DNA of 64,000 bases from Cherax quadricarinatus (Eukaryota; Arthropoda; Malacostraca; Decapoda; Parastacidae), in NCBI RefSeq assembly GCF_038502225.1, contig NC_091340.1, positions 29,820,579-29,884,578 on the forward strand, written 5' to 3'. Each line of letters begins with the position of its first letter. The stretch's first letter is position 1. Positions 1-11,966 of the stretch are shown piece after piece. Under the pieces are notes generated by a model. That model had not been told where the DNA came from, did no database searches, and saw only the letters and a list, made by a program, of their open reading frames with translations. Both the position numbers and the translations under genes were made by a program.

Positions 1-511
<511 letters not shown>

Positions 512-857
512 TTTCACTGCTTCTCCCCTTCGTTCTCTCATTTTCTCACTCTCTTCCCACTCAAACGTGTTTTTTTCCATTTTTCCTGTTATTCCACTCT
601 TCCTAACTATTTATTACTGTCTCAAACTCTCAGTTTTACTCCATTCATTTGCCTGTTTAATACTTTTTTTTCATATTTCTCTTTCTTCTCTGTAATCCTT
701 CCATCGTTTTATCTAGCCTCATATTTTCTCTTTCCCTTGCTTCCCATGTCTACATTTTTACCTTATCTCTCTTCCTCTTATCTGTTCCAAGAAATCTGCC
801 CTAAATTTCTTCTCTTATTCTATCATGCTTCAGTCTCTTTTCTTCTTTTCTCTAGCT
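512..857. other. Pyrimidine-rich spacer, no gene
   Basis: C/T-rich sequence without recognisable coding or RNA features. Confidence 0.7.
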
Positions 858-1247
858 TTTGTTTTTATCTGGGGGTCATGGTAGCTTTTGTTTTTATCTG
901 GGGTCATGGTAGTTTTTGTTTTTATCTGGGGTCATGGTAGCTTTCGTTTTTCTGTGGGGTCATGGTAGCTTTTGTTTTTCCCTGGGGTCATGGTAGTTTT
1001 TGTTTTTCTGTGGGGTCATGGTAGCTTTTGTTTTTTCTGTGGGGTCATGGTAGTTTTTGTTTTTCTGTGGGGTCATGGTGGCTTTTGTTTTTCTGTGGGG
1101 TCATGGTAGCTTTTGTTTTTCTGTGGGGTCATGGTAGTTTTTGTTTTTCTGTGGGGTCATGGTAGTTTTTGTTTTTCTCTGGGGTCAAGGTAGCTTTTGT
1201 TTTTCCCTGGGGTCATGGTAGCTTTTGTTTTTCTCTGGGGTCATAGT
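858..1247. repeat. 28-bp minisatellite, about 14 copies
   Basis: The unit alternates TTTTTCTGTGGGGTCATGG and TAGCTTTTG, with TTATCTGGGG variants in the first copies. The stretch after it (1248-1394) holds nothing recognised. Confidence 0.93.
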
Positions 1248-1394
1248 AATTCAGTTTTTCCTTCCCATAACATCTACCCAAAATAGCAGTCAACTCCCGC
1301 ATCACTTGAATTATTTAATTGAAACCTTCGTCTGGTGAACACAATGACGTTTGTGCTGAGTGTTCCTTTTCTCGTGAGAATTGTAATGCCCTGA

Positions 1395-1500
1395 GGAGGT
1401 GGGCTAGTCTGGAGTTTTACGACTCACTTGCCGCGAGTTCAATCCCCACCCGTACCGTGGTTTGTCTGCAATCGCGTTATTACGATTTCGCGAGTCAGGT
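1395..1500 (+). mobile_element. tRNA-derived SINE fragment (SINE-1 family)
   Basis: GTCTGGAGTTTTACGACTC, GCGAGTTCAATCCCC (B-box-like) and ATTACGATTTCGCGAGTC match the better copy at 30548-30690 in order and spacing. The A-box end is eroded. The next 270 bp (1501-1769) show nothing recognisable. Confidence 0.6.
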
Positions 1501-1769
1501 GGGTGGGTATCTGACCCCAGCAATGACCATCCCAACACCAGAACTGTCTTAGCCTATTGTTCATTCCCTAAGGGTCATTCATTTTTTATCTCACTACTGT
1601 CTTGCAGGACATTCTCAAGATAACATTTAGCGATATGTCAAAAAGTTTATCTAATGCAAAGATTTCAGTGTGAAGAGCCATGTATCTAAAATTAGTGTTA
1701 TTAGTGGACCTGATTCGTAATTCGTGAAGCAAAACACAATTCTCTCGAAAATTTGAAGAGTGAAGATTG

Positions 1770-2516
1770 CTAATTGTTATTCATCATCCGTATTACGTTA
1801 TTGTTAATTGTTATTCATCACACCGTATTACGTTATTATTAATTGTTATTCATCATCCGTATTACGTTATTGTTAATTGTTATTCATCATCCGTATTACG
1901 TTATTGTTAATTGTTATTCATCATCCGTATTACGTTATTGTTAATTGTTATTCATCATCCGTATTACGTTATTGTTAATTGTTATTCATCACACCGTATT
2001 ACGTTATTGTTAATTGTTATTCATCATCCGTATTACGTTATTGTTAATTGTTATTCATCATCCGTATTACGTTATTGTTAATTGTTATTCATCACACCGT
2101 ATTACGTTATTGTTAATTGTTATTCATCATCCGTATTACGTTATTGTTAATTGTTATTCATCATCCGTATTACGTTATTGTTAATTGTTATTCATCATCC
2201 GTATTACGTTATTGTTAATTGTTATTCATCACACCGTATTACGTTATTGTTAATTGTTATTCATCACACCGTATTACGTTATTGTTAATTGTTATTCATC
2301 ACACCGTATTACGTTATTGTTAATTGTTATTCATCATCCGTATTACGTTATTGTTAATTGTTATTCATCACACCGTATTACGTTATTGTTAATTGTTATT
2401 CATCATCCGTATTACGTTATTGTTAATTGTTATTCATCATCCGTATTACGTTATTGTTAATTGTTATTCATCATCCGTATTTCGTTATTGTTAATTGTTA
2501 TTCATCACAACGTATC
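1770..2516. repeat. 34-bp minisatellite, about 21 copies
   Basis: The unit is ATTGTTAATTGTTATTCATC followed by ATCCGTATTACGTT. About a third of the units carry a 36-bp variant with CACACCG in place of ATCCG, interspersed irregularly. Confidence 0.95.
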
Positions 2517-2640
2517 ACCTGTCTATATTGTAAATACCAACTTCCTTCTTTGATAACGGAAATACAAGTCATAATACCACTGACGTCTTTTGCTTCCTTC
2601 ATTATTGGTTATCGCATTACAACCAGGTGTGAAGGCCGTA

Positions 2641-5628
2641 AAACACCTGTGTTCGTAATACACCGTCATCAATACCGCCCATAACACTGTGTTCGTAATA
2701 CATCGTCATCAATACCGCCCATAACACTGTGTTCGTAATACACCGTCATCAATACCGCCCATAACACTGTGTTCGTAATACACCGTCATCAATACTGTCC
2801 ATAACACTGTGTTCGTAATACACCGTCATCAATACTGTCCATAGCACTGTGTTCGTATTTCACCGTCATCAATACTGTCCATAACACTGTGTTCGTAATA
2901 CACCATCATCAATACTGCCCATAACACTGTGTTCGTAATACACCATCATCAATACTGCCCATAACACTGTGTTCGTAATACACCGTCATCAATACTTCCC
3001 ATAACATTGTGTTCGTAATACACCGTCATCGATACTGTCCATAACACTGTGTTCGTAATACACCGTCATCAATACTGTCCATAGCACTGTGTTCGTAATA
3101 CACCGTCATCAATACTGTCCATAACACTGTGTTCGTAATACACCATCATCAATACTGCCCATAACACTGTGTTCGTAATACACCATCATCAATACTGCCC
3201 ATAACACTGTGTTCGTAATACACCATCATCAATACCGCCCATAACACTGTGTTCGTAATACACCGTCATCAATACTGTCAATAACACTGTGTTCGTAATA
3301 CACCGTCACCAACACTTCCCATAACACTGTGTTCGTAATACACCGTCATGAATACCGTCCATAACACTGTGTTCGTAATACACCGTCATCAATACTGTCC
3401 ATAGCACTGTGTTCGTAATACACCATCATCAATACTGCCCATACCACTGTGTTCGTAATACACCATCATCAATACTGCCCATAACACTGTGTTCGTAATA
3501 CACCGTCATCAATACCGCCCATAACACTGTGTTCGTAATACACCGTCATCAATACTGTCCATAGCACTGTGTTCGTAATACACCATCATCAATACTGCCC
3601 ATAACACTGTGTTCGTAATACACCGTCATCAATACCGCCCATAACACTGTGTTCGTAATACACCGTCGTCAATACCGCCCATAACACTGTGTTCGTAATA
3701 CACCGTCATCAATACCGCCCATAACACAGTGTTCGTAATACACCGTCGTCAATACCGCCCATAACACTGTGTTCATAATACACCGTCATCAATACCGCCC
3801 ATAACACTGTGTTCGTAATACACCGTCATCAATACCGCCCATAACACTGTGTTCGCAATACACCGTCATCAATACTGCCCATAACACTGTGTTCGTAATA
3901 CACCGTCATCAATACCGCCCATAACACTGTGTTCGTAATACACCGTCATCAATACCGCCCATAGCACTGTGTTCGTAATACACCGTCATCAATACCGCCC
4001 ATAACACTGTGTTCGTAATACACCGTCATCAATACTGCCCATAACACTGTGTTCGTAATACACCGTCATCAATACTGCCCATAACACTGTGTTCGTAATA
4101 CACCGTCATCAATACCGCCCATAACACTGTGTTCGTAATACACCGTCATCAATGCCGCCCATAACACTGTGTTCGTAATTCACCGTCATCAATACTGTCC
4201 ATAACACTGTGTTCGTAATACACCGTCATCAATACTGCCCATAACACTGTGTTCGTAATACACCGTCATCAATACCGCCCATAACACTGTGTTCGTAATA
4301 CACCGTCATCAATACCGTCCATAACACTGTGTTCGTAATACACCGTCAGCAATACTGTCCATAACACTGTGTTCGTAATACACCGTCATCAATACCGCCC
4401 ATAACACTGTGTTCGTAATACACCGTCATCAATACTGCCCATAACACTGTGTTCGTAATACACCGTCATCAATACTGCCCATAACACTGTGTTCGTTATA
4501 CACCGTCATCAATACCGCCCATAACACTGTGTTCGTAATACACCGTCATCAATACCGCCCATAACACTGTGTTCGTAATACACCGTCATCAATACCGCCC
4601 ATAACACTGTGTTCGTAATACACCGTCATCAATACTGTCCATAGCACTGTGTTCGTAATACACCATCATCAATACTGCCCATAACACTGTATTCGTAATA
4701 CACCGTCATCAATACCGCCCATAACACTGTGTTCGTAATACACCGTCGTCAATACCGCCCATAACACTGTGTTCGTAATACACCGTCATCAATACCGCCC
4801 ATAACACAGTGTTCGTAATACACCGTCGTCAATACCGCCCATAACACTGTGTTCATAATACACCGTCATCAATACCGCCCATAACACTGTGTTCGTAATA
4901 CACCGTCATCAATACCGCCCATAACACTGTGTTCGCAATACACCGTCATCAATACTGCCCATAACACTGTGTTCGTAATACACCGTCATCAATACAGCCC
5001 ATAACACTGTGTTCGTAATACACCGTCATCAATACCGCCCATAGCACTGTGTTCGTAATACACCGTCATCAATACCGCCCATAACACTGTGTTCGTAATA
5101 CACCGTCATCAATACTGCCCATAACACTGTGTTCGTAATACACCGTCATCAATACTGCCCATAACACTGTGTTCGTAATACACCGTCATCAATACCGCCC
5201 ATAACACTGTGTTCGTAATACACCGTCATCAATGCCGCCCATAACACTGTGTTCGTAATTCACCGTCATCAATACTGTCCATAACACTGTGTTCGTAATA
5301 CACCGTCATCAATACTGCCCATAACACTGTGTTCGTAATACACCGTCATCAATACCGCCCATAACACTGTGTTCGTAATACACCGTCATCAATACTGTCC
5401 ATAACACTGTGTTCGTAATACACCGTCATCAATACCGCCCATAACACTGTGTTCGTAATACACCGTCATCAATACTGCCCATAACACTGTGTTCGTAATA
5501 CACCGTCATCAATACTGTCCATAACACTGTGTTCGTAATACACCGTCATCAATACTGTCCATAACACTGTGTTCGTAATACACCGTCATCAATACTGTCC
5601 ATAGCACTGTGTTCGTAATACACCGTTA
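2641..5628. repeat. 40-bp satellite, about 75 copies with a 1080-bp higher-order duplication
   Basis: The unit is GTGTTCGTAATACACCGTCA followed by TCAATACCGCCCATAACACT. Sites vary between units (CCG/CTG, CGTC/CATC, AACACT/AGCACT). The variant order of 3541-4300 recurs at 4621-5380, an offset of exactly 27 units; shared markers include CACCGTCGTC, GTTCGCAATA, ATAACACAGT and AATGCCGCCC. After about 5380 the two copies go out of register by one unit. Confidence 0.97.
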
Positions 5629-5631
5629 GTC

Positions 5632-5790
5632 TTGGTAATAATGTTAGAATTACCGACAAAATGTTAGGTAAATTGACACAGGTCCAACTAATGTGACATT
5701 TTACTGGATAAAGCTCCTGGAGAGCGAAACGTCGCCACAATAAAATGTCACATTAATTGCATCTGGGTCCATTTACCTAACGTGTTTAGT
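5632..5790 (+). mobile_element. Degraded foldback of the PLE-2 tail family
   Basis: TTAGAATTACCGACAAAATG and GACACAGGTCCAACTAATG correspond to the minus-orientation tail at 22943. TAAAGCTCCTGGAGAGC, GAAACGTCGCCACAATAAA and ATGTCACATTAATTGCATC are the plus-orientation tail. The two halves therefore face each other, as in the cleaner copy at 31723-31901. The plus half keeps stem II (GCTC/GAGC) and GAAACGTC but has lost the upstream strand of stem I. Confidence 0.75.
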
Positions 5791-6244
5791 CTCGCTGCAT
5801 GTCCTCACCATTTCCGAAAAATCAAAAGGGGGAGGGAACCCAAACATTACGAGGTGGACAATGCTTCCCTTCCATGGTTGCGTGACTGAGTAAAACACTG
5901 CAGTAAGACGAGGAGGAACCACAGAGACAAGGAGGCAGACTTGCATAAGATTGCAATTAACCAAGAGGCTAGCAGAAGCTACTTTTTGCATCTGTCTTGT
6001 GGCCACACACAACTAGTGCCCATAGCTATGCCAAACTTATTGAGACTTTTTCTCTAACTACCCCACAACTGACACTTGAGTGTATCAAATTTTCCTTAAA
6101 ATAATTTAATTATATTTTTCACTTGTAAATTATAACTTTCAATCCTCTTATCGAACTTAAATATTGTCAGCTCTGGAACATGGGTAATAGTTGTGTTAAG
6201 GCTCTGTGTTTATTAGACACAAAATTATAATCAAGTTTTCACCT
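5791..6244. other. No recognised feature
   Basis: About 450 bp of mostly AT-rich single-copy-looking sequence. The short open frame on the minus strand at 5773-6012 resembles nothing I know. Confidence 0.5.
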
Positions 6245-6420
6245 AACAAGCACCTAAAGTCGGTTCCTGACCAGCCGGGCTGTGGCTCGTACGTTGGTTT
6301 GCGTGCAGCCAGCAGCAACAGCCTGGTTGATCAGGCTCTGATCCACCAGGAGGCCTGGTCACAGACCGGGCCACGGGGGCGTTGACCCCCGAAACTCTCT
6401 CCAGGTAAACTCCAGGTCAC
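6245..6420 (-). repeat. Decapod interspersed repeat with GGGGGCGTTGACCCCC hairpin
   Basis: The block runs from CCTGACCAGCCGGGCTGTGG through CCTGGTTGATCAGGC to CTCTCCAGGTAAACTCCAGG. I associate this sequence with a common decapod repeat that is often mis-annotated as short proteins (minus-strand reading WSLPGESFGG...CDQASWWIRA). Related pieces are at 51748-51800 and 53005-53085. Class unknown. Strand is that of the usual spurious peptide. Confidence 0.6.
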
Positions 6421-7160
6421 CAGCCATAACACCACTACTAACTGCCCAACTCCAGCTGATGACCCTGACGTTGCGAAGCACAGGATGATATTTGGGTCGG
6501 ATCCCCTTTCATCCAAATATTTCTCGTCTAACCATGACTGAAACCAAAGTTGTAAACACACTTCAGTTATTTAACTGTCTTCAGGGAAGGTTTCAGGCAG
6601 CGACGCTTCCAACAAGTCAGTTATATGGTGAGAGCTACCCTCGGTAGGATCTCAACTAAACACAAACTAGCATAAAATTATTTAGTTACACCTTAGTCAT
6701 CCTAATAACTTAAAGATATGTTATCCACACAAAATACTTTTGCTAGCGAAGTACTAATTTCAAATGCTTACTTTTGAAGATTCCGTAAATTCTCCTAGTC
6801 TTGGTGCTGGAGTTTCTCCTGACTATTCCCCCAATCAAGATAACATCTCAAGAAGCAAGAAAATAGTCGACAGACTATGATATAACTTCTTACTACTACT
6901 CACAAGACATGCGAACACATTCCAGGGCTCAATACGCAATGCGTATATTACAACAGAGCAAATTCTGCACAAAACAAACATTACACGCAACACAGCATTC
7001 TATACATCAGGTTTAACCACCACCTATATATTTCCATAATAGCCATCATTAAACGTTGAATACACAATGTTATCTCTCTAAAAACCTTTATTTACCCTAG
7101 TTTTAATTAATTTTACTTACTGTGTTTAAGGAATAATGAGTAATAAATAAACTTCACTCA
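6421..7160. other. No recognised feature
   Basis: AT-rich sequence with scattered stops in all frames and no repeats that I can match elsewhere in the window. Confidence 0.5.
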
Positions 7161-7171
7161 GTGAGTGATGC

Positions 7172-7473
7172 AATGTGTCGTCACGCGAGTGAGTGCAAGA
7201 GTGAGGAGTTCTGTTGTGTGGGAGTGCAAGAGTGAGGAGTTCTGTTGTGTGGGAGTGCAAGAGTGAGGAGTTCTGTTGTGTGGGAGTGCAAGAGTGAGGT
7301 GTTCTGTTGTGTGTGAGTGCAAGAGTGAGGTGTTCTGTGGTGTGTGAGTGCATGAGTGAGGTGCTCTGTTGTGTGTGAGTGAAAGAGTGAGGTGTTCTGA
7401 TGTGTGTGAGTGCAAGAGTAAGGTGTTCTGATGTGTGTGAGTGTAAGAGTGAGGTGTTCTGTTGTGTGAGTGC
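7172..7473. repeat. 31-bp minisatellite, left part, interrupted by PLE-1
   Basis: The unit GAGTGCAAGAGTGAGG followed by TGTTCTGTTGTGTGT repeats with 31-bp period. It resumes at 9421 after the inserted element, showing that the array pre-dates the insertion. Confidence 0.95.
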
Positions 7474-7484
7474 AAGCGTAATGT
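7474..7484 (+). repeat. Target-site duplication of PLE-1, left copy
   Basis: AAGCGTAATGT here is identical to 9410-9420. Both copies sit where the 31-bp array breaks off. Confidence 0.85.
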
Positions 7485-7556
7485 ATAACAAAAAAAGGCA
7501 CAATACCGTGACTGGAACGATGCACAAATAACCCGCACATAAAAGAGAGAAGCTTA

Positions 7557-7596
7557 CGACGACGTTTCGGTCCGACTTGGACCATTTACAAAGTCA
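7557..7596 (-). ncRNA. Hammerhead-like motif, PLE-1 left inverted arm
   Basis: Minus-strand order: TGAC (stem I), TTTGTAAA core, stem II GGTCC/GGACC, GAAACGTC, then GTCG closing stem I. It is the inverted copy of the motif at 9335-9374. The core is far from canonical CTGATGA, so activity is doubtful even though both stems pair. Confidence 0.4.
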
Positions 7597-7751
7597 CACT
7601 AACCAGAAGTGGAGCAGGACGGCTATATATAGGCAGGAAGAGGTGGTGGTGGTAGTAGTAGTAGTCCAAGAATGGTATATAATGCAGACAAGATGAAATT
7701 AAGACACATGCGCAACACCCGGGCATCTCGAAGTATTCCATGTAAAGATTA

Positions 7752-8799
7752 GCAAGGACCGTTATGGTGTCACTATGGGCTCTCCTCTCTCTCCGGTCCT
7801 TGCTAATCTTTACATGGAGTACTTCGAGACTGTTCCTCTTCCTACCCTCGATGTGCAACCTTCACTCTGGCTCCGCTATGTGGATGACATCTTTGCTCTG
7901 TGGCCTCATGACTCCAGTCTCTTCCAACCTTTTCTTGAAGCTCTTAATAATCTTGCCCCTTCCATTAAGTTTAAAGTTGAATGGGAATCTAATTCCTTGC
8001 TTCCTTTCCTTGATGTCCATGTCCACCGCTCAGATACAGGTTTTTCCTTTTCCGTTTACCGAAAACCTATGCACAGTGGCATGTACATTCACTACTTTTC
8101 CTATCATGCTTCCCCTGTCAAGAAAAGTGTTCTTTTCTCCCTCTTTCTCCGTGCCCTCCGCATCTGTGATCCTCAGTTCCTTCCAGCAGAAATTTCCACT
8201 CTTCATAATTCGTTTTCCCGTCTTGGCTACCCTTCCCATTTCATAGACTCTGCCCTCTCACGTGCTAAACGTAATTTCTTCTCTCCCAAACTCTCTACTC
8301 CTGGGAACTCTTCCATCCTCTGCCTTCCCTACATTTCCGGTCTTTCTAATCTCAACAATTCTCTCCGTCCCTTAGACATCAAGCTTACCTTCCGCCAGAC
8401 TAACACTCTTCGCACTAATCTCGTTCATACCTCTCCTCCCTCTACAGATGTTCCTGGTGTCTACTCTATTTCTTGCTCCTCCTGTCCTCTTCAATACTTC
8501 GGAGAAACTGGTCGATCTCTTTCTGACAGACTTAGGGAACACAAAAATAGTGTTAGGCTTGCCGACACTAACAATGTTCTTTTCTGTCACGTCAGAGATC
8601 ATAGCCATCCTATTGACTGGTCTCTGCTAAAACTGTCTTCCCTACTTCCAACTCGAACAGTCGCCGTCTAGTTGAATCCTCTCTAATGCACAACTTTCCT
8701 TGTATGAATCTGAGCCCTGGCTTCGTCTCTGTAGATGCCTTCCTCTCCCACTACATTGTAAAATGCTCCAAACTTCAGAACACCCGTGACTTAACCTGA
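7752..8799 (+). pseudogene. Penelope-like RT C-terminal half plus GIY-YIG endonuclease, one frameshift
   Basis: The frame opens in a truncated RT: MGSPLSPVLANLYMEYFE at 7775 is RT motif B and RYVDDIFAL near 7880 is the catalytic YVDD motif C. The thumb follows (about 7930-8400). The C-terminal GIY-YIG nuclease starts near 8445 with GVYSISCSSC, then YFGETGRSLSDRLREHK and CHVRDHSH; this RT to GIY-YIG order is diagnostic of Penelope-like elements. The conventional frame stops at 8671, but the family's usual end, reading SNSRRLVESSLMHNFPCMN and stopping with TGA at 8797-8799, continues in the next frame, so a one-base change occurred near 8620-8640. The first RT motifs and start codon are missing. 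The copy is non-autonomous as it stands. Confidence 0.9.
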
Positions 8800-9058
8800 C
8801 TCCTAATTTTTTCTTTTTCTTTTTCTTCTTCTCCCTCTTCCCCTTTCCTCTTTCCTTTTTCTCCTCTGGGTTGTCTTTCTCTCTTCTGTCTCATGTTTCT
8901 GTTCCTTCTTCATTTATTTCACCACTTCCCCTTTCACGCACCTCTGTGCGCTTGCTCTCCCTCTGTGGGCACCTAGCTCCCTTGCAGTGCTCCCCTTCCT
9001 TTGTATTTGACTGTCTCGTCCTCCTTATTCCCCACTTCTACCACTACTACTACCTCTT

Positions 9059-9093
<35 letters not shown>

Positions 9094-9147
9094 GCTACTA
9101 CTGATGATGAAATTAAGACACATGTGCGGCGTCTGGGTGTCTTTGTT

Positions 9148-9195
9148 GTGGACGTTTCGCCATCCAGTGGCTGGCTGGATGGCGAAACGTCTACG
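9148..9195. ncRNA. Back-to-back pair of GAAACGTC hairpins
   Basis: GACGTTTCGCCATCC, then AGTGGCTGGCT, then GGATGGCGAAACGTC form a near-perfect palindrome. Outside it lie inverted copies of AAGACACATGTG, so two motif tails have fused head to head within 9100-9240. Neither retains an upstream stem I strand. Confidence 0.5.
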
Positions 9196-9334
9196 ATAGA
9201 GATGCCCGGGTGTTGCGCACGTGTCTTAATTTCATCTTGTCGGTATTATATACCGTTCTTGTACTACTACTACTACTACTACCACCATCTCTTCCTGCCT
9301 ATATATAGCCGCCCTGCTCCACTTCTGGTTAGTG

Positions 9335-9374
9335 TGACTTTGTAAATGGTCCAAGTCGGACCGAAACGTCGTCG
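9335..9374 (+). ncRNA. Hammerhead-like motif at PLE-1 3' end
   Basis: TGAC (9335-9338) can pair with GTCG (9371-9374) as stem I including one G-U; TTTGTAAA core; GGTCC/GGACC stem II; then GAAACGTC. The motif lies 35 bp before the end of the element. Confidence 0.45.
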
Positions 9375-9409
9375 TAAGCTTCATTCTTTTATGTGCGGGT
9401 TATTTGTGT

Positions 9410-9420
9410 AAGCGTAATGT
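9410..9420 (+). repeat. Target-site duplication of PLE-1, right copy
   Basis: AAGCGTAATGT, identical to 7474-7484. Confidence 0.85.
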
Positions 9421-9852
9421 GTTCTATTGTGTGTGAGTGCAAGAGTGAAGTGTTCTGATGTGTGTGAGTGCACGATTGAGGTGTTCTGTTGTGTGTGAGT
9501 GCAAGAGTGAAGTGTTCTGTTGTGTGTGAGTGCAAGAGTGAAGTGTTCTGTTGTGTGTGAGTGAAAGAGTGAGGTGTTCTGATGTGTGTGAGTGCACGAT
9601 TGAGGTGTTCTGTTGTGTGTGAGTGCAAGAGTGAGGTGTTCTGTTGTGTCTGAGTGCAAGAGTGAGGTGCTCTGTTTCGTGTGAGTGCACGATTGAGGTG
9701 TTCTGTTGCGTGTGAGTGCAAGAGTAAGGTGTTCTGTTGTGTGTGAGTGCAAGAGTGAGGTGTTTCGATGTGTGTGAGTGCAAGAGTAAGGTGTTATGTT
9801 TTGTGTGAGTGCAAGAGTTTGGTGTTCTGTTGTGTGTGAGTGCAAGAGTAAG
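9421..9852. repeat. 31-bp minisatellite, right part
   Basis: The same unit as 7172-7473 (GTTCTGTTGTGTGTGAGTGC, AAGAGTGAGGT), with AGTGAAGT and GCACGATTG variants enriched on this side. Confidence 0.95.
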
Positions 9853-9903
9853 GTGTTCTGACTCACGAAATCGTAACCGCGGGTTCAAATCCCGCCCGTG
9901 GTA
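9853..9903 (+). mobile_element. Short SINE-1 fragment inside the array
   Basis: GACTCACGAAATCGTAA joins directly to CCGCGGGTTCAAATCCCGCC and CGTGGTATGG, i.e. two inverted SINE-1 ends fused with the tRNA A-box part deleted. GTAAGGTGTTCTG occurs on both sides; because that phrase is part of the array unit it cannot prove a duplication alone. Confidence 0.65.
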
Positions 9904-10706
9904 TGGTAAGGTGTTCTGTTGTGTGTGAGTGCAAAAGTGAAGTGTCAAGTGTGTGTGTAGTGCAAGAGTGAAGTGTCATGTGTGTGTGAGTGCAAGAGTG
10001 AGGTGTCAAGTTGTGAGTGGAAGAGTGAGGTGTCATGTGTGTGTGAGTGCAAGAGTGAGGTGTCATGTGTGTGTGAGTGAAAGAGTGAGGTGTCATGTGT
10101 GTGTGAGTGCAAGAGTGAGGTGTCATGTGTGTGTGAGTGCAAGAGTGAGGTGTCATGTGTGTGTGAGTGCAAAAGTGAGGTGTCATGTTGTGTGTGAGTG
10201 CAAGAGTGACATGTCATGTTGTGTGTGAGTGCAAGAGTGAGGTGTCATGTTGTGTGTGAGTGCAAGAGTGAGGTGTCATGTTGTGTGTGAGTGCAAGAGT
10301 GAGGTGTCATGTGTGTGTGAGTGCAAGAGTGAGGTGTCATGTGTGTGTGAGTGCAAGAGTGAGGTGTCATGTGTGTGTGAGTGCAAGAGTGAGGTGTCAT
10401 GTGTGTGTGAGTGCAAGAGTGAGGTGTCATGTGTGTGTGAGTGCAAAAGTGAGGTGTCATGTTGTGTGTGAGTGCAAGAGTGACATATCATGTTGTGTGT
10501 GAGTGCAAGAGTGAGGTGTCATGTGTGTGTGAGTGCAAGAGTGAGGTGTCATGTGTGTGTGAGTGCAAAAGTGAGGTGTCATGTTGTGTGTGAGTGCAAG
10601 AGTGATATGTCATGTTGTGTGTGAGTGCAAGAGTGATATGTCATGTGTGTGTGAGTGCAAGAGTGAGGTGTCATGTTGTGTGTGAGTGCAAGAGTGAGGT
10701 GTCACA
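9904..10706. repeat. 30-bp minisatellite derived from the 31-bp array
   Basis: The unit TGTGTGAGTGCAAGAGTGAG plus GTGTCATGTG repeats about 26 times, with TGTTGTG and ACATGTC variants. The flank GTGAGTGCAAGAGTG is shared with the 31-bp units. Cys/Val/Ser open frames on both strands are artefacts. Confidence 0.93.
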
Positions 10707-10975
10707 CTAAATCGTAATAACACGATTTCAAATAAAACAGGGAACGTGCGGGATTTGAACCCATGGCGAGTGTGTTAGCTGCGGATTCATCTGTAAAAAC
10801 CTGCATTTGTGGTTACAGTGGTGGCCCATTCTAACCTCCCTATAGTGTATAGAAATGTACATAGTTGGATCAATCTTATTGTAGCCAGCTGTGTCAGTGG
10901 TTTGCATACTGCCCTGTGAGTTTTACGATTTAGCATGGGTTCAAACCCCAACCGTTCCTTTCGGAGAATCCGAAA
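10707..10975 (+). mobile_element. SINE-1 family composite
   Basis: AAATCGTAATAACACGATTT and GCGGGATTTGAACCC are an inverted SINE-1 end. Then GGATCAATCTTATTGTAGCC, AGCTGTGTCAGTGG (A-box-like) and GCATGGGTTCAAACCCC (B-box-like) give a plus-oriented copy. GGATNAATCTTATTGTAGCC is shared with the copy at 51905, so it belongs to the element or its usual flank. 10976-11341 contains nothing recognised. Confidence 0.55.
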
Positions 10976-11341
10976 TTTCCCTTAATGGCCTCAGTTATTT
11001 TAATGCCGTATTTTTTTAATATATAATACTGGGGGATGTAACTTTCAAGCGTCCCCATAAAACGCACAAACGCAGATAAACTTACAGTTCATCCATGTAC
11101 GCGTAACGCAACATACGCCAGCATACGCGAAACTCAATTCCATTCTGTCAGCTTACGCAAATTTCACAATCTCAGCTACAGCTTTACAAGGAAATGAAAT
11201 TTAATTTCGTTGAGGCACACAAGAAGAGAAGCTTCAATTCCCGCATTTACCGGAACCCAACATTTCATTTCGTCAATGTGCGCAAGACCCGTCCCAATAG
11301 TCCGTTCAGGTAGGAGATATTGGAGAACTGGAATTACAGAA

Positions 11342-11966
11342 GGGGGAGAGGCAGAGACGGGAGAGGGTGCAAAAGAAAACGGGGGAAGGAATGGGGAGAG
11401 GAGAGAATTGAGATGGGAGAAGGTGCAAAAGAAAACGGGGAAGAAATGGGGAGAGGAGAGAATTGAGATGGGAGAAGGTGCAAAAGAAAACGGGGGAAGA
11501 AATGGGGAGAGGAGAGAATTGAGATGGGAGAAGGTGCAGAAGAAAACGGGGAAGAAATAGGGAGAGGAGAAAATTGATATGGGAGAAGGTGCAAAAGAAA
11601 ACGGGAAGAAATGGGGAGAGGAGAGAATTGAGATGGGAGAAGGTGCAGAAGAAAACGGGAAGAAATGGGGAGAGGAGAGATTTGAGATGGGAGAAGGTGC
11701 AGAAGAAAACGGGGGAAGAAATAGGGAGAGGAGAGAATTGAGATGGGAGAAGGTGCAAAAGAAAACGGGGGAAGAAATGGGGAGAGGAGAGAATTGAGAT
11801 GGGAGAAGGTGCAGAAGAAAACGGGGAAGAAATGGGGAGAGGAGAGAATTGAGATGGGAGAAGGTGCAAAAGAAAACGGGGGAAGAAATGGGGAGAGGAG
11901 AGAATTGACATGGGAGAAGGTGCAAAAGAAAACGGGGAAGAAATAGGGAGAGGAGAGAATTGAGAT
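11342..11966. repeat. 56-bp purine-rich minisatellite, interrupted by LINE A
   Basis: About 11 copies of GAGATGGGAGAAGGTGCAAA, AGAAAACGGGGGAAGAAATG, GGGAGAGGAGAGAATT. One more unit reappears at 17813-17867 beyond LINE A, so the LINE inserted into this array. Long open frames on both strands are artefacts of the repeat. Confidence 0.95.

Larger units (their letters stand above)
7485..9409 (+). mobile_element. PLE-1: 5'-truncated Penelope-like element with inverted copy of its own 3' end
   Basis: The insert interrupts the 31-bp array and is flanked by an 11-bp target-site duplication. In order it contains: an inverted copy of its 3' terminal region (about 7523-7735), a 34-nt inverted match to its own coding DNA (7727-7760 against 7795-7828, one mismatch), the RT/GIY-YIG coding remnant (7752-8799), a C/T-rich 3' UTR with a (TAC)n run near 9040-9095, a foldback at 9100-9240, and the 3' end with a hammerhead-like motif at 9335-9374. 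Penelope-like elements are known for truncated copies, inverted terminal structures and hammerhead motifs in their terminal repeats. The extra sequence at 7485-7522 has no counterpart at the right end. Confidence 0.88.

Noticed and set aside
2641..5628. CRISPR array, suggested by regular 40-bp repetition
   Set aside because: There are no unique spacers between repeats; the entire period is repeated, and the context is eukaryotic.
7126..10502. His/Thr/Ser and Cys/Val/Ser repeat proteins
   Set aside because: They arise from the 30/31-bp minisatellite on both strands.
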